Assembly (NCBI RefSeq): GCF_000196015.1
Contig: NC_007974.2
Span: forward strand, 558,001-622,000
Source of the DNA: Cupriavidus metallidurans CH34
GTDB taxonomy: Bacteria > Pseudomonadota > Gammaproteobacteria > Burkholderiales > Burkholderiaceae
DNA length: 64,000 bases
Reading direction: 5' to 3'
Position 1 is the stretch's first letter. Every line of letters begins with the position of its first letter. The notes beneath the pieces are model-generated. The model had not been told where the DNA came from and searched no databases. It saw nothing but the letters and a program-made list of their open reading frames with translations. This document shows, one piece after another, positions 26,363 through 37,238 of this stretch. A program made the position numbers and the translations under genes.

Positions 26363-26932
26363 ATGCTGTACGCCACCGCATCCCAGACCGTTGGACCCTA
26401 CCTGCATATCGGCCTGGCCGGCCTGAACTGCGCCGACCTGACCGCCGACGCGCCCGACCTGGCCGCGCAGCGCATCGTGATCGAAGGCCGCGTTATCGAT
26501 GGCAACGGCGAGCCTGTGCCCGATGGCATGGTCGAGATCTGGCAAGCCAATCCGGCTGGCCGCTATCGCCATCCGGAAGACAAGCGCGAGCTTGGGCTGG
26601 TCCCCGGCTTTACCGGTTTCGGCCGGGTGCCGACCGAGGGCGACGGGTCGTTCCGCTTCGTTACCGTCAAGCCCGGCGCCGTGCCCGACGTGGAAGGCCG
26701 CCCACAGGCGCCGCACATCATGGTGTCGGTGTTCATGCGCGGGCTGGTCAAGCACGTCGCCTCGCGCATCTACTTCCCCGAGGAAACCACGGCCAACGCC
26801 GCCGACGGCGTGCTGGCGCTGGTGCCGGCCGAGCGTCGCGCCACGCTGATCGCGCAGCCGAACGGCCAGAACAGCTACCGCTGGGACGTCGTGCTGCAAG
26901 GCGCGGGCGAGACCGTGTTCTTCGATATCTGA
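26363..26932 (+). CDS. pcaG: protocatechuate 3,4-dioxygenase alpha subunit
   Basis: The 189-residue alpha subunit shares the beta-sandwich fold of PcaH (GRVIDGNGEPVPDGMVEIWQ parallels the PcaH stretch) but lacks the iron-ligand set, as expected. It contributes to the active-site wall and to assembly. It starts 4 bases after the pcaH stop codon, so the two are translated together. Length and the YFPEET and WDVVLQG motifs are standard. Confidence 0.95.
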   Translation: MLYATASQTVGPYLHIGLAGLNCADLTADAPDLAAQRIVIEGRVIDGNGEPVPDGMVEIWQANPAGRYRHPEDKRELGLVPGFTGFGRVPTEGDGSFRFVTVKPGAVPDVEGRPQAPHIMVSVFMRGLVKHVASRIYFPEETTANAADGVLALVPAERRATLIAQPNGQNSYRWDVVLQGAGETVFFDI

Positions 26933-27023
26933 TCTGATGCACTGCAAGCAGGGCGCGGGGTTTCCCCCGTGCCCTGCTTTGCATGACAATCGGCGCATTA
27001 CCACCGGTTTGCCCCCACCGACG

Positions 27024-28409
27024 ATGCCCACGCTTTCTCGCCTGACCGACCCGATGTTCGGCAGTCCCGCCGTGCTCGAGGTCTTCTCCGATACTGGCAC
27101 CGTACGCCGGATGCTCGATGCCGAGGCCGCGCTCGCGCGTGCCGAAGCGCAGTGCGGCGTGATTCCCGCCACTGCCGCCGCCGTCATTACTGAAGTCTGC
27201 GGCAGGGTCGATGTGATCGACCTCGAGGCGCTGGCGCAGGCGGCAGTATCCGCCGGCAATCTCGCCATCCCGTTCGTCAAGCAATTAACTGCAGCCGTCA
27301 CCCAGCGCGACGCCGACGCTGGCCGCTACGTGCATTGGGGCGCAACCAGCCAGGACATCATCGATACCGCGCTCGTGCTGCAACTGCGCGATGCCCTGCG
27401 CGAGATCGTCGTCGATTTGCTGCGCGCGGGCGATGCCTGCGCGACGCTGGCCGCGACCCATCGCGCCACGCCCATGGTGGCACGCACATGGCTGCAACAT
27501 GCGCTGCCCACCACGTTTGGCTGCAAGGCCGGCGGCTGGCTCGATGCCTTGCGTCGCGATCTGACGCGGCTAGACCACGTTGGGGCGCAGGTCCGCGTGA
27601 TCCAGTTCGGTGGCGCCGCCGGCACCCTTGCCAGCCTGGGCGATGACGCGCCGGCCGTGGCGGCCCGCTTCGCCGCCGAACTCCAGCTCGATGTGCCCGC
27701 GCTGCCGTGGCACGCGCATCGCGATCGTCTGGTCGAAGTGGCCACCGCGCTCGGTATGTTGACCGGCACGCTGGGCAAGATGGCACGCGACGTCTCGCTG
27801 ATGATGCAGACCGAGGTTGGCGAGGTAGCCGAGCCATCTGGCCCGGGACGCGGTGGATCGAGCACGATGCCCCACAAGCGCAACCCGGTGGGATGCGCGG
27901 CGGTGCTGACCGCGGCGACGCGTGTGCCACCGCTGGTGGCGACGATGCTTGCGGGCATGACGCAGGAGCATGAGCGTGCGCTCGGTGGCTGGCAGGCCGA
28001 ATGGGACACGCTGCCGCAGATCGTCACGCTGGCGGCAGGCGCGCTGCGCCAGATGGCAGACGTCGCGTCCGGGCTGGAGGTCGATGAGGCCCGTATGCGC
28101 GCGAACCTCGATATCACGCACGGCCTGATCCTCGGTGAGGCAACCATGCTCGAACTGGGGCGGCGCATCGGCCGGTTGCAGGCTCACCATCTCGTGGAGC
28201 AGGCTTCGCGCCGCGCGGCGGCGGAAGACACCACGCTGCGTATCGCGCTGGCCCGCACGCTGGCCGAAGATGCGAATCACGCGGGATTGCTCGACGACGC
28301 CGCGCTCGACCGACTGAGCGATCCGGCGCAGTACGCTGGACAATCCGAACGTTTCACCGATGCCGCCGTTGCCGCATGGCAGGCGCTACGCGCGAACCCA
28401 CAGAACTAA
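27024..28409 (+). CDS. pcaB: 3-carboxy-cis,cis-muconate cycloisomerase
   Basis: A 461-residue member of the fumarase/aspartase superfamily that lactonises 3-carboxymuconate to 4-carboxymuconolactone. It has the superfamily signature GSSTMPHKRNPVG with the catalytic-loop serine, plus the earlier conserved stretches HWGATSQDIIDTA and ARTWLQHALPTTFG. It follows pcaG by 91 bases in the same direction. The ATG at 27024 was chosen over an upstream in-frame ATG at 26937 because the residues between do not resemble the family. Confidence 0.94.
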   Translation: MPTLSRLTDPMFGSPAVLEVFSDTGTVRRMLDAEAALARAEAQCGVIPATAAAVITEVCGRVDVIDLEALAQAAVSAGNLAIPFVKQLTAAVTQRDADAGRYVHWGATSQDIIDTALVLQLRDALREIVVDLLRAGDACATLAATHRATPMVARTWLQHALPTTFGCKAGGWLDALRRDLTRLDHVGAQVRVIQFGGAAGTLASLGDDAPAVAARFAAELQLDVPALPWHAHRDRLVEVATALGMLTGTLGKMARDVSLMMQTEVGEVAEPSGPGRGGSSTMPHKRNPVGCAAVLTAATRVPPLVATMLAGMTQEHERALGGWQAEWDTLPQIVTLAAGALRQMADVASGLEVDEARMRANLDITHGLILGEATMLELGRRIGRLQAHHLVEQASRRAAAEDTTLRIALARTLAEDANHAGLLDDAALDRLSDPAQYAGQSERFTDAAVAAWQALRANPQN

Positions 28410-28442
28410 GAGAACCAAGACCAGGCCCGACAGGAGACTCCC

Positions 28443-29621
28443 TTGCCTTACCTCGATCAAGCCGGCGCCCGGCTGTTCTACACCGTCGACGGACCGGAAG
28501 ACGCACCGGTCATCGTTTTCTCGAACTCGCTCGGCACCGATCACACGATGTGGCAGCCCCAGGCCGACGCGCTGGCTGGCCGTTTTCGCGTGGTGCGCTA
28601 CGACGTGCGCGGCCACGGCCGATCCACTACGACCGAGACTTCGCTGACCGTGGAGACATTGGGCCGCGACGTGCTGGCCATCCTCGATGCGCTTCACGTT
28701 GACAAGGCCGTGTTCTGCGGGCTTTCGATGGGCGGTCTGACGGGCATGTGGCTCGGCGCGTATGCGCCAGAACGCTTCTCGAAGATCGTGCTGGCCAATA
28801 CCGCGCCGAAGATTGGCACGGCCGAATCCTGGAATACGCGCATCGACGCGGTGATTCGCGATGGCCTGGGCGGCATGGTCGATGCATCGCTGGGCCGCTG
28901 GTTCACGCCGACGTTCGTCGCCACGTCCGGACGCGCGCTCGATGATCTGCGTGCCGTGCTGGCGGGGCTCGATCCGCGTGGGTATGCGGCGAGTTGCGCC
29001 GCCGTGCGCGATGCCGACCTGCGCGAGGCGGTCAAGACGATGCCGGTACCCGTGCTGGTGATCGCCGGCAGCGACGATCCGTCGACCACCGCGGAAGAGG
29101 GCAGGGCACTGGCCGCAGCCATTCCCGGGGCCATCTATGTAGAGCTCCACGCCGCGCATCTCTCGAACCGCGAGCAGCCGGGGCGCTTTACTGCCGCGCT
29201 GCTTGACTTCATCAACGGCCGCCTGCCGGTGACGGATGATCAGGCGCGCTACGATGCGGGCCTCGCCGTGCGCCGGGAAGTGCTTGGCAGCGCGCACGTC
29301 GACCGTTCGCTGCAACGGCTGACGCCGCTGAACGAGGAATTCCAGAACCTGATCACGCGCTATGCCTGGGGCGAGATCTGGACGCGTGAAGGGCTGCCAC
29401 GTCATTCGCGCAGCTTGATCACGATCGCGATGATGGTGGCGCTGAACCGTTCCGAGGAACTGAAGCTGCACCTCCGTGCAGCCGCCAACAATGGCGTCAC
29501 GCGCGACGAGATCAAGGAAGTCCTGTTGCAGACCGCGATCTATTGCGGTGTGCCGGCGGCCAACTCGGCATTCCACATGGCCGGGGAAGTGTTTGCAGAA
29601 TTGGATCGCGCACGCGGTTGA
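28443..29621 (+). CDS. pcaDC: fused 3-oxoadipate enol-lactonase / 4-carboxymuconolactone decarboxylase
   Basis: A 392-residue fusion carrying two successive steps. Residues 1-255 are the alpha/beta hydrolase PcaD, with Ser95 in CGLSMGG, a likely acid in GSDDPS and a histidine in HAAHLSN. Residues about 265-390 are the PcaC decarboxylase of the CMD family, with RYAWGEIW and the LHLRAAANNGV active-site stretch. Together they convert 4-carboxymuconolactone to 3-oxoadipate. Such fusions (PcaL) are known in actinomycetes and some proteobacteria. The start is TTG at 28443 with AGGAG seven bases before it. No succinyl-CoA transferase or thiolase gene for the last steps is in the window. Confidence 0.93.
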   Translation: MPYLDQAGARLFYTVDGPEDAPVIVFSNSLGTDHTMWQPQADALAGRFRVVRYDVRGHGRSTTTETSLTVETLGRDVLAILDALHVDKAVFCGLSMGGLTGMWLGAYAPERFSKIVLANTAPKIGTAESWNTRIDAVIRDGLGGMVDASLGRWFTPTFVATSGRALDDLRAVLAGLDPRGYAASCAAVRDADLREAVKTMPVPVLVIAGSDDPSTTAEEGRALAAAIPGAIYVELHAAHLSNREQPGRFTAALLDFINGRLPVTDDQARYDAGLAVRREVLGSAHVDRSLQRLTPLNEEFQNLITRYAWGEIWTREGLPRHSRSLITIAMMVALNRSEELKLHLRAAANNGVTRDEIKEVLLQTAIYCGVPAANSAFHMAGEVFAELDRARG

Positions 29622-29624
29622 TGC

Positions 29625-31878
<2,254 letters not shown>

Positions 31879-31896
31879 GTGTGACGAGGGTTTGCG

Positions 31897-31914
31897 CCCG
31901 ACGTCCACGTCGGG
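31897..31914. repeat. GC hairpin after pobA
   Basis: A 7-bp perfect stem (CCCGACG with CGTCGGG) around TCCA lies 18 bases after the pobA stop codon. No T-run follows, so it is a possible transcript-end hairpin and not a proven terminator. Confidence 0.4.
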
Positions 31915-32044
31915 GCAGTCGCGAACCCATATCAAGGGCTGATAGTCAGCGGGAATGGAGCGGGATCGGCTAAAGTAAGGGTCGCTTTCGCGCGGCGCTT
32001 CGGGGCTGCGCGGCGGGCCTTCTCCAACCACCTGAGCCTATTCC

Positions 32045-32824
32045 ATGTCTGAACCTGTAGTCGAACGCGTGCTCCTGACCAATGACGACGGCATCGATGC
32101 GCCGGGCCTTGCGGTGCTGGCGGAGGTCGCCGCCACGATCGCGCGCGAAGTCTGGATCGTCGCGCCCGAGCACGATCAAAGCGGCACCTCGCACTCGATC
32201 AGCCTGCATGATCCGCTGCGTATCACCGAGCATGGCCCGCGCCGCTTCGGCATCAGCGGTACGCCGGGAGATTGCGTCGTGATGGCAGTACGCCACGTGA
32301 TGCGCGATACGCCCCCGGACCTGGTGCTGTCCGGCATCAATCGTGGTGGCAATCTCGGTCTCGAAACCGTATTCTCTGGCACCGTCGGCGCAGCCATGAC
32401 CGGCATGCTGCTGGGCATCCGCTCGATCGCGCTGAGCCAGGTTTTCAAGGATCGCAATGCGGTGAAATGGGGGACGTCCCGGGCGCTGGCAGGTGATGTG
32501 ATTCGTCGACTGGTGACGGCGGGCTGGAGTGATGACGCGTGCCTGAACGTCAATTTCCCGGACGTTGAAGCCGATGCGGCCGGTCCGCTGACGGTATCGC
32601 GGCAGGGCGTCGGGCTGATCAATGCGATCGACGTCCGCGCGCACGTGGACCCGCGCGGCTTCCCCTATCACTGGTTGCAGTTCTCGCGCGGCCCGAGGCC
32701 CGATGTGGACGATGCGGAGGCGATGGTGGTGGCGCGTGGCGCGGTGTCGGTGACGCCGCTGCGTTTCGAGCGCACCAGCGAGGAAGCCGCAGTGGCGCTG
32801 GCGGACAACCTGATGCGGGCCTGA
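32045..32824 (+). CDS. surE: 5'/3'-nucleotidase SurE
   Basis: A 259-residue metal-dependent phosphatase acting on nucleoside monophosphates. The acidic metal ligands are Asp14-Asp15 in LTNDDGID, followed by the family stretches HSISLHDPLRI, SGINRGGNLG and VFSGTVGAAM. Its length is normal. It is not next to pcm or nlpD as the housekeeping copy often is, so it may be a second SurE. Confidence 0.92.
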   Translation: MSEPVVERVLLTNDDGIDAPGLAVLAEVAATIAREVWIVAPEHDQSGTSHSISLHDPLRITEHGPRRFGISGTPGDCVVMAVRHVMRDTPPDLVLSGINRGGNLGLETVFSGTVGAAMTGMLLGIRSIALSQVFKDRNAVKWGTSRALAGDVIRRLVTAGWSDDACLNVNFPDVEADAAGPLTVSRQGVGLINAIDVRAHVDPRGFPYHWLQFSRGPRPDVDDAEAMVVARGAVSVTPLRFERTSEEAAVALADNLMRA

Positions 32825-32948
32825 GTGCGGCACAAAGGTGGAGGGGGAAGTCCGAGGCAGACCTCGGGGTAGCCCCTCTTGCCAGAATTTGTCAGTGACG
32901 ATAGTCTTCTGTTTGCATACAAAAAATGAACGCAAAACGGAGACAAAG

Positions 32949-33245
32949 ATGGAGCTTGCGGCCCAAATCCCCAACCTGCTCAACGGACTGGAATGGTCGG
33001 GCTGCGCCCTCGCGATGAGCGGCTCCTTCCTTGTTGCACTCCACAACCGCGCGTCGCGCTGGGGCTGGATTGCCTACATCTGCTCGAACCTGGTGTGGAG
33101 TGCCTTCGCGCTGGCCACCGGCACCTATGGCCTGTTCGTGCAGCAGCTCGGTTTCACGGCAACCAGCCTCTACGGGCTCTATCGTCATACGCGTTATTAC
33201 CGCGAACTGGCTGCCCACACGCCCACGGCTGCCGCAGCGGCCTAG
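32949..33245 (+). CDS. small integral membrane protein
   Basis: A 98-residue protein with about three hydrophobic helices (ALAMSGSFLVALHN, WIAYICSNLVWSAFALAT, LFVQQLGFTATSLYGLY) and an Ala-rich tail. The pattern recalls half-size transporters such as PnuC-like or SemiSWEET-like proteins, but no signature is decisive. GGAGA precedes the ATG at 32949. Its stop codon overlaps the stop of the convergent quinone oxidoreductase gene inside one CTAG. Confidence 0.65.
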   Translation: MELAAQIPNLLNGLEWSGCALAMSGSFLVALHNRASRWGWIAYICSNLVWSAFALATGTYGLFVQQLGFTATSLYGLYRHTRYYRELAAHTPTAAAAA

Positions 33246-34027
33246 TTCTCCAGCGCCACGTGCGCCGCGAATCCGGTCTGTCCGGGTGAGATGTCCGACC
33301 GCAGGATCAGTGACGGAATCTCGTACTGGCCGCCGTTCTGTGGCCGGAAGGCGATGGGTTCCGTCGTGAACAGCGTGTCCAGCCGCTGACCAAGTTCTTC
33401 GGTCACCGCGGCATAGCGATCGCCGTCGATCCGGCCCGACCGAAACACCAGGAAGGGCGGCAGCACGTCGAATCCCGGGTAGTACAGGATGCCGTGATGG
33501 ATCGGGAACAGGATGTCCTCGATCGGTCCGTTGATCCCGCGCGCATCGTAGTGGGATTCCCACCCCCCAGTCGTCACCATCAGCATGGCGCGCTTGCCTG
33601 CAAGCGTGCCCTCGCCATATCGATTGCCCCAGCGCGAATCGGAATGCTCGCCCACACCGTAGGCGAAGCCAAAGGCATAGACGCGCTCGATCCAGCCCTT
33701 GAGGATGGCGGGCATTGAGAACCACCAGAGCGGAAACTGCAGGATTACCGCGTCGGCCCACTTCAGCTTTTCCTGCTCGCGTGCGATGTCAGGACTTTGC
33801 AGTCCGTTCTCGAATGCGTGCTTCGAAGCGAGCGACGGATGAAACGGCGTGCCATTCGCAGGTGCCAGCGAGTCGCCGGCATCGAGCGGCGCCTTCCATT
33901 GCATGGCATAAAGGTCCGAGACCCGCACCTGGTGGCCTGCTGCCTCCAGCCGTTGCACGGCGAAGTCCTTGAGCGAGCCATTCAGCGATTTCGGTTCGGG
34001 GTGAGCATAGACAAGCAGTACGTTCAT
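33242..34027 (-). CDS. NAD(P)H dehydrogenase (quinone), flavodoxin-like fold
   Basis: A 261-residue FAD or FMN quinone reductase of the NQO1/MdaB group. It begins MNVLLVYAHPEPKSLNG, has the flavin-binding stretch ILQFPLWWFSMPAILKGWIERV, and carries TTGGWESHYD near the nicotinamide site. Two-electron reduction of quinones protects against oxidative stress. It is divergent from a LysR gene with a palindrome between them, a typical inducible detoxification pair. Confidence 0.88.
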   Translation of the reverse strand: MNVLLVYAHPEPKSLNGSLKDFAVQRLEAAGHQVRVSDLYAMQWKAPLDAGDSLAPANGTPFHPSLASKHAFENGLQSPDIAREQEKLKWADAVILQFPLWWFSMPAILKGWIERVYAFGFAYGVGEHSDSRWGNRYGEGTLAGKRAMLMVTTGGWESHYDARGINGPIEDILFPIHHGILYYPGFDVLPPFLVFRSGRIDGDRYAAVTEELGQRLDTLFTTEPIAFRPQNGGQYEIPSLILRSDISPGQTGFAAHVALEN

Positions 34028-34083
34028 GTCGGTGTCCTGATGACTGAGGATGGGGCAGGACCAAGATTAGGTTCGCCTGAGTT

Positions 34084-34107
34084 ATATTGGAAATGAATTC
34101 CTAATAT
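34084..34107. promoter_or_regulatory. palindrome, candidate LysR operator
   Basis: ATATTGGAA (34084-34092) and TTCCTAATAT (34098-34107) form a near-perfect dyad in the AT-rich 93-base gap between the quinone reductase and its LysR gene. It ends 13 bases before the LysR start, the usual place for an autoregulatory site. Confidence 0.6.
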
Positions 34108-34120
34108 CCCAGGTATTGCC

Positions 34121-35017
34121 ATGATTAATTTGAGGCGTCTCGATCTGAACCTGCTCGTCACACTCGACACGCTGCTGGCCGAGCATAACGTCACGCGCGC
34201 GGCCGAGCGGCTGCACTACTCCCAGCCCTCGGTGAGCGTGCATCTGGCCAGGCTGCGAGAGATCTTTGACGATCCGCTTTTGCTGCCCGGGCCACGTGGC
34301 ATGCGCCCCACCGCCCGCGCCGAATCACTGCGCGAACCGCTGCGCGAGGCGCTGGCCGCACTGGAGGCGGCCATCTCGCCAGAGCATCCGTTCGACCCCG
34401 CCGAGGCCACGCAGACATGGCGCGTTGCCGCCACCGACTACAGCGAAACAACCGTATTGCTGCCGGCGCTGGCCGGCTTGCGCCAGGCTGCGCCCGGCAC
34501 CCGCATGGCGGTCATTGAACTGGCGCCGCCACGGATTGCGCGTCAGGCGGAGCAAGGTGACGTCGATCTGGTGTTCCATATCACCACCGATGCCCCGGAA
34601 AGCCTGCATCTCCTTCCGCTGTTCACCGAGCGCTTCGTGCTGGCCGGCCGCCGTGGGCACCCACGCCTGAAGCGCAAGCCGACCATCGCCCAGTTCTGCG
34701 CACTGGAGCATGTGATCGTGTCGCCCGAGGGCGGGGGATTCGTCGGTGCCACCGATGAGGCGTTGGCCGAGGTGGGGCTGTCGCGACGGGTCGTGCTGTC
34801 CGTGCCGCACTTCCTCTACCTTGAATCGGTGCTGGCCAGCACCGATCTGGTCGCGATGCTGCCGGCCCGGCTGGTGCGGGACAACGACCGGCTGCAGATC
34901 GTCGATGCGCCAGTGGAGGTGCCAGGATTCGAGATGTCGATGTTGTGGCACGAGCGGGTCCATCGCGACCCCGCGCATCAGTGGCTGCGGGAGTCGATCG
35001 CGGCGGCGGTGCGATAG
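34121..35017 (+). CDS. LysR-family regulator beside quinone reductase gene
   Basis: A 298-residue LysR-type regulator of the NodD/LinR-like branch. It starts INLRRLDLNLLVTLDTLL; the helix-turn-helix includes VTRAAERLHYSQPSVSVHL, and FDDPLLLPGPRGMRPT follows. The effector domain runs to the end. Divergent orientation and the palindrome at 34084-34107 suggest that it controls the quinone oxidoreductase gene in response to a quinone or aromatic compound. Confidence 0.9.
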   Translation: MINLRRLDLNLLVTLDTLLAEHNVTRAAERLHYSQPSVSVHLARLREIFDDPLLLPGPRGMRPTARAESLREPLREALAALEAAISPEHPFDPAEATQTWRVAATDYSETTVLLPALAGLRQAAPGTRMAVIELAPPRIARQAEQGDVDLVFHITTDAPESLHLLPLFTERFVLAGRRGHPRLKRKPTIAQFCALEHVIVSPEGGGFVGATDEALAEVGLSRRVVLSVPHFLYLESVLASTDLVAMLPARLVRDNDRLQIVDAPVEVPGFEMSMLWHERVHRDPAHQWLRESIAAAVR

Positions 35018-35020
35018 GTG

Positions 35021-35042
35021 GGGCCCGGATGGCTCCGGGCCC
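35021..35042. repeat. strong GC hairpin after LysR gene
   Basis: GGGCCCGGA and TCCGGGCCC form a perfect 9-bp stem with a TGGC loop, 4 bases after the LysR stop codon. No T-run follows. It may stall or protect the transcript end. Confidence 0.5.
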
Positions 35043-35043
35043 G

Positions 35044-35076
35044 TGATGGCGGTGTGATGGTGGTGTGATGGCGGCC
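35044..35076 (+). repeat. three 11-base tandem repeats
   Basis: TGATGGCGGTG, TGATGGTGGTG and TGATGGCGGCC follow one another directly in non-coding DNA. Weaker GATG-spaced repeats continue to about 35125. It is a short slippage-type repeat without an evident function. Confidence 0.55.
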
Positions 35077-35139
35077 GCCGGATGACAGTCAGATGTCGTC
35101 GGGATGACGTTGGGATGTCGATGGGGAAGTCTGCAAGCG

Positions 35140-35547
35140 TTAGTTGCAGGCCGTTCCGGGAACTGGCTTGCCCGTGGCAGTCAGGCCCTGACAGGCGTCG
35201 CCGACCATCAGCGCGGCATCGCCCGATTGAGGTGTGGTCAACCGCAACTTACCTGCCACGGTGCAACAGTTGCGCGGCGCGCTCGCGGTGGTAGACGCGG
35301 GAGCCAGCCTCATGGCCGACTGCGCGGGTGGTGCCGGCTGTACAGGTTGTGCCGGTTGCCCAGATTGTCCCGATTGTCCCTTGGAAGTGGCGGCGTCGGA
35401 GTCGTCGCTGTCGGGCGTCATGCACTGGCCCTGCTGACAGATTCGGTCGCCCTTGCACTGCATGTCGTATTGGCAGCCCGCCGCGGCTGCAGGCGAATTC
35501 CAGGTAATGGTGACGGCGGCGATGAACAGGATGCTACGCAGGGACAT
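35140..35547 (-). CDS. small secreted cysteine-containing protein
   Basis: A 135-residue protein with a signal peptide (residues 1-22, cleavage near PAAAA-G). A cysteine cluster in GCQYDMQCKGDRICQQGQC comes next, recalling short disulfide-knot motifs. A low-complexity linker of Gln, Pro, Ser and Gly follows, and the C-terminal part has three more cysteines. It is probably exported and disulfide-bonded. No family is recognised. GGAGG four bases before the ATG at 35547 favours this start over a GTG four codons earlier. Confidence 0.65.
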   Translation of the reverse strand: MSLRSILFIAAVTITWNSPAAAAGCQYDMQCKGDRICQQGQCMTPDSDDSDAATSKGQSGQSGQPAQPVQPAPPAQSAMRLAPASTTASAPRNCCTVAGKLRLTTPQSGDAALMVGDACQGLTATGKPVPGTACN

Positions 35548-35908
35548 ATCCCCTCCCACACACGAGTCGCGGCACCCGGGCCGTGGTTCACGGGTACGGG
35601 ACGCGGGCGTCGCATAACTTCAGCATAGGGCGGCGCATCGTGCGCCGATAGCCCTGCGCGCAGTACTGATGCGATCGAATCGTGGGATCGACCACCATGG
35701 CGCGATCGTGCGCGGATTGCGCGCGGATTGTGCGTCGATCGGCCTTTTCATCCACACCGGGCCGTGTCCGGCAGGCTGCGCCGTTTTGCTTCACAATAGC
35801 GCCTTCGCGCCGCGCGGAGCACGCTGGAGCCCCCGAGACAGGACGCAAGATCCTGTCCGCCAGTGAGCGGCGACAAGCTATGACAAGTGCTTCGCAATCT
35901 CTCTGCTC
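35548..35908. other. 361-base intergenic region
   Basis: It lies between the divergent genes for the small secreted protein and the MFS exporter and presumably holds both promoters. A small inverted repeat (CAGGA-N7-TCCTG near 35840) is visible. No convincing gene or RNA was found. Confidence 0.4.
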
Positions 35909-37174
35909 ATGACCGCCCCACACGGAAACTTCGACAGCGTTCCCGATCTCACCCGTTCGTCCCCGAATTCATCTACCGAAGGCGATGCCGCCACGGCCCG
36001 TGATCGCGCGGCTGACCGCCGTGCCTTGCTGGCGCTAGGCGTTGGCAGCTTTGGCATTGGCACCGGCGAGTTCGTCATCATGGGCTTGCTGCCCGACGCC
36101 GCGCGCGATCTGGCAATCACCATTCCCGAGGCCGGCCACCTGATCAGCGCGTACGCGCTGGGTGTGGTCATCGGCGCGCCCTTGCTGGCCGTGCTGGGCG
36201 CGCGCTGGCCACGCCGTAACCTGCTGATTGCGCTGATGAGCGTCTTCGCCCTGGGCAACTTCGCCAGCGCGCTGGCGCCGGGGTATCTGCCGATGCTCGC
36301 CGTGCGCCTGCTCACAGGATTTCCGCATGGCACCTACTTCGGCGTGGCCGCATTGGTGGCGGCGAGTCTGGTGGCGCGCGAGCGCCGTGCGCAGGCCGTC
36401 GGCCTGGTCATGCTCGGGCTGACCGTGGCGACCCTTGTGGGAGTGCCGATCGCTGCCGGCATTGGCACGTGGCTGGGTTGGCGCACCGCGTTCGTGATCG
36501 TGGGCGCCATCGGCGCGCTCACGGCTTTGCTGGTGTGGCGCTGGGTGCCGTTTGTGCCCGCCGATCGCCATGCAAGCCCATTGCGCGAACTGTCCGCGCT
36601 GGCGCGCAAGCAGGTCTGGTTCACCCTCGGCATTGGTGCCATCGGCTTTGGTGGCATGTTCGCGGTGTTCAGCTATGTCAAGCCGACGATGCTCGAGGTG
36701 GCGCATATGCCCGCCAGCGGTATTCCCATCGTGCTGGCGTTGTTCGGCGTCGGCATGGTGGCCGGCAATCTGGCCGGCGCGAAGCTGGCGGACAAGGCAT
36801 TGATGCCAACCATCGGTGGTGTGCTGCTCTGGTCCGCGCTGGTGCTGGGCGCCTTCGTGTACACCGCGCCACACCCGTGGCTTGCTTCGCTCAATGTGAT
36901 GCTGGTAGGCACCGCCGTGGCGCTGGGCCCGCCGTTGCAGATACGCCTGATGGACGTGGCCGGAGACGCCCAGACGCTGGCCGCCGCGCTCAATCACTCG
37001 GCGTTCAATATGGCGAACGCGCTCGGCGCATGGCTTGGTGGCGTGACGATCGCCGCCGGTCTCGGCTGGACCTCAACCGGCTGGGTCGGGATGCTGCTGG
37101 CGTTGGCCGGTATGGTCGTGTTTGGGTGGTCACTGATGAGTGCCTCTCGCCGTGACATCACCGTGACAGCCTGA
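35909..37174 (+). CDS. MFS transporter, AraJ/drug-efflux type
   Basis: A 421-residue major facilitator protein with 12 predicted helices after a polar 35-residue N-terminus. The DHA1-type motifs GSFGIGTGEFVIMGLLPDAARDL in helix 1 and LLTGFPHGTYFGVAALVA in helix 4 place it near AraJ/YdhP. It probably exports a sugar-like or drug-like compound; the substrate is unknown. No clear ribosome site precedes the ATG at 35909, so the true start could be a little downstream. Confidence 0.85.
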   Translation: MTAPHGNFDSVPDLTRSSPNSSTEGDAATARDRAADRRALLALGVGSFGIGTGEFVIMGLLPDAARDLAITIPEAGHLISAYALGVVIGAPLLAVLGARWPRRNLLIALMSVFALGNFASALAPGYLPMLAVRLLTGFPHGTYFGVAALVAASLVARERRAQAVGLVMLGLTVATLVGVPIAAGIGTWLGWRTAFVIVGAIGALTALLVWRWVPFVPADRHASPLRELSALARKQVWFTLGIGAIGFGGMFAVFSYVKPTMLEVAHMPASGIPIVLALFGVGMVAGNLAGAKLADKALMPTIGGVLLWSALVLGAFVYTAPHPWLASLNVMLVGTAVALGPPLQIRLMDVAGDAQTLAAALNHSAFNMANALGAWLGGVTIAAGLGWTSTGWVGMLLALAGMVVFGWSLMSASRRDITVTA

Positions 37175-37186
37175 GCAAGACCCCAA

Positions 37187-37216
37187 GGCGCGGGACCGGA
37201 GGCAGGATCCCGCGCC
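37187..37216. terminator. hairpin between convergent genes
   Basis: GGCGCGGGA and TCCCGCGCC make a perfect 9-bp stem with a 12-base loop between the convergent stops of the MFS and DUF2076 genes. No T-run is present on either side, so it is a weak bidirectional terminator candidate. Confidence 0.45.
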
Positions 37217-37238
37217 GGGCTCAGGACGGCCAGAAGAA

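Noticed and set aside
35021..35042. Calling the hairpin after the LysR gene an intrinsic terminator
   Set aside because: The stem is perfect but no T-run follows on either strand, so it is listed only as a hairpin repeat.
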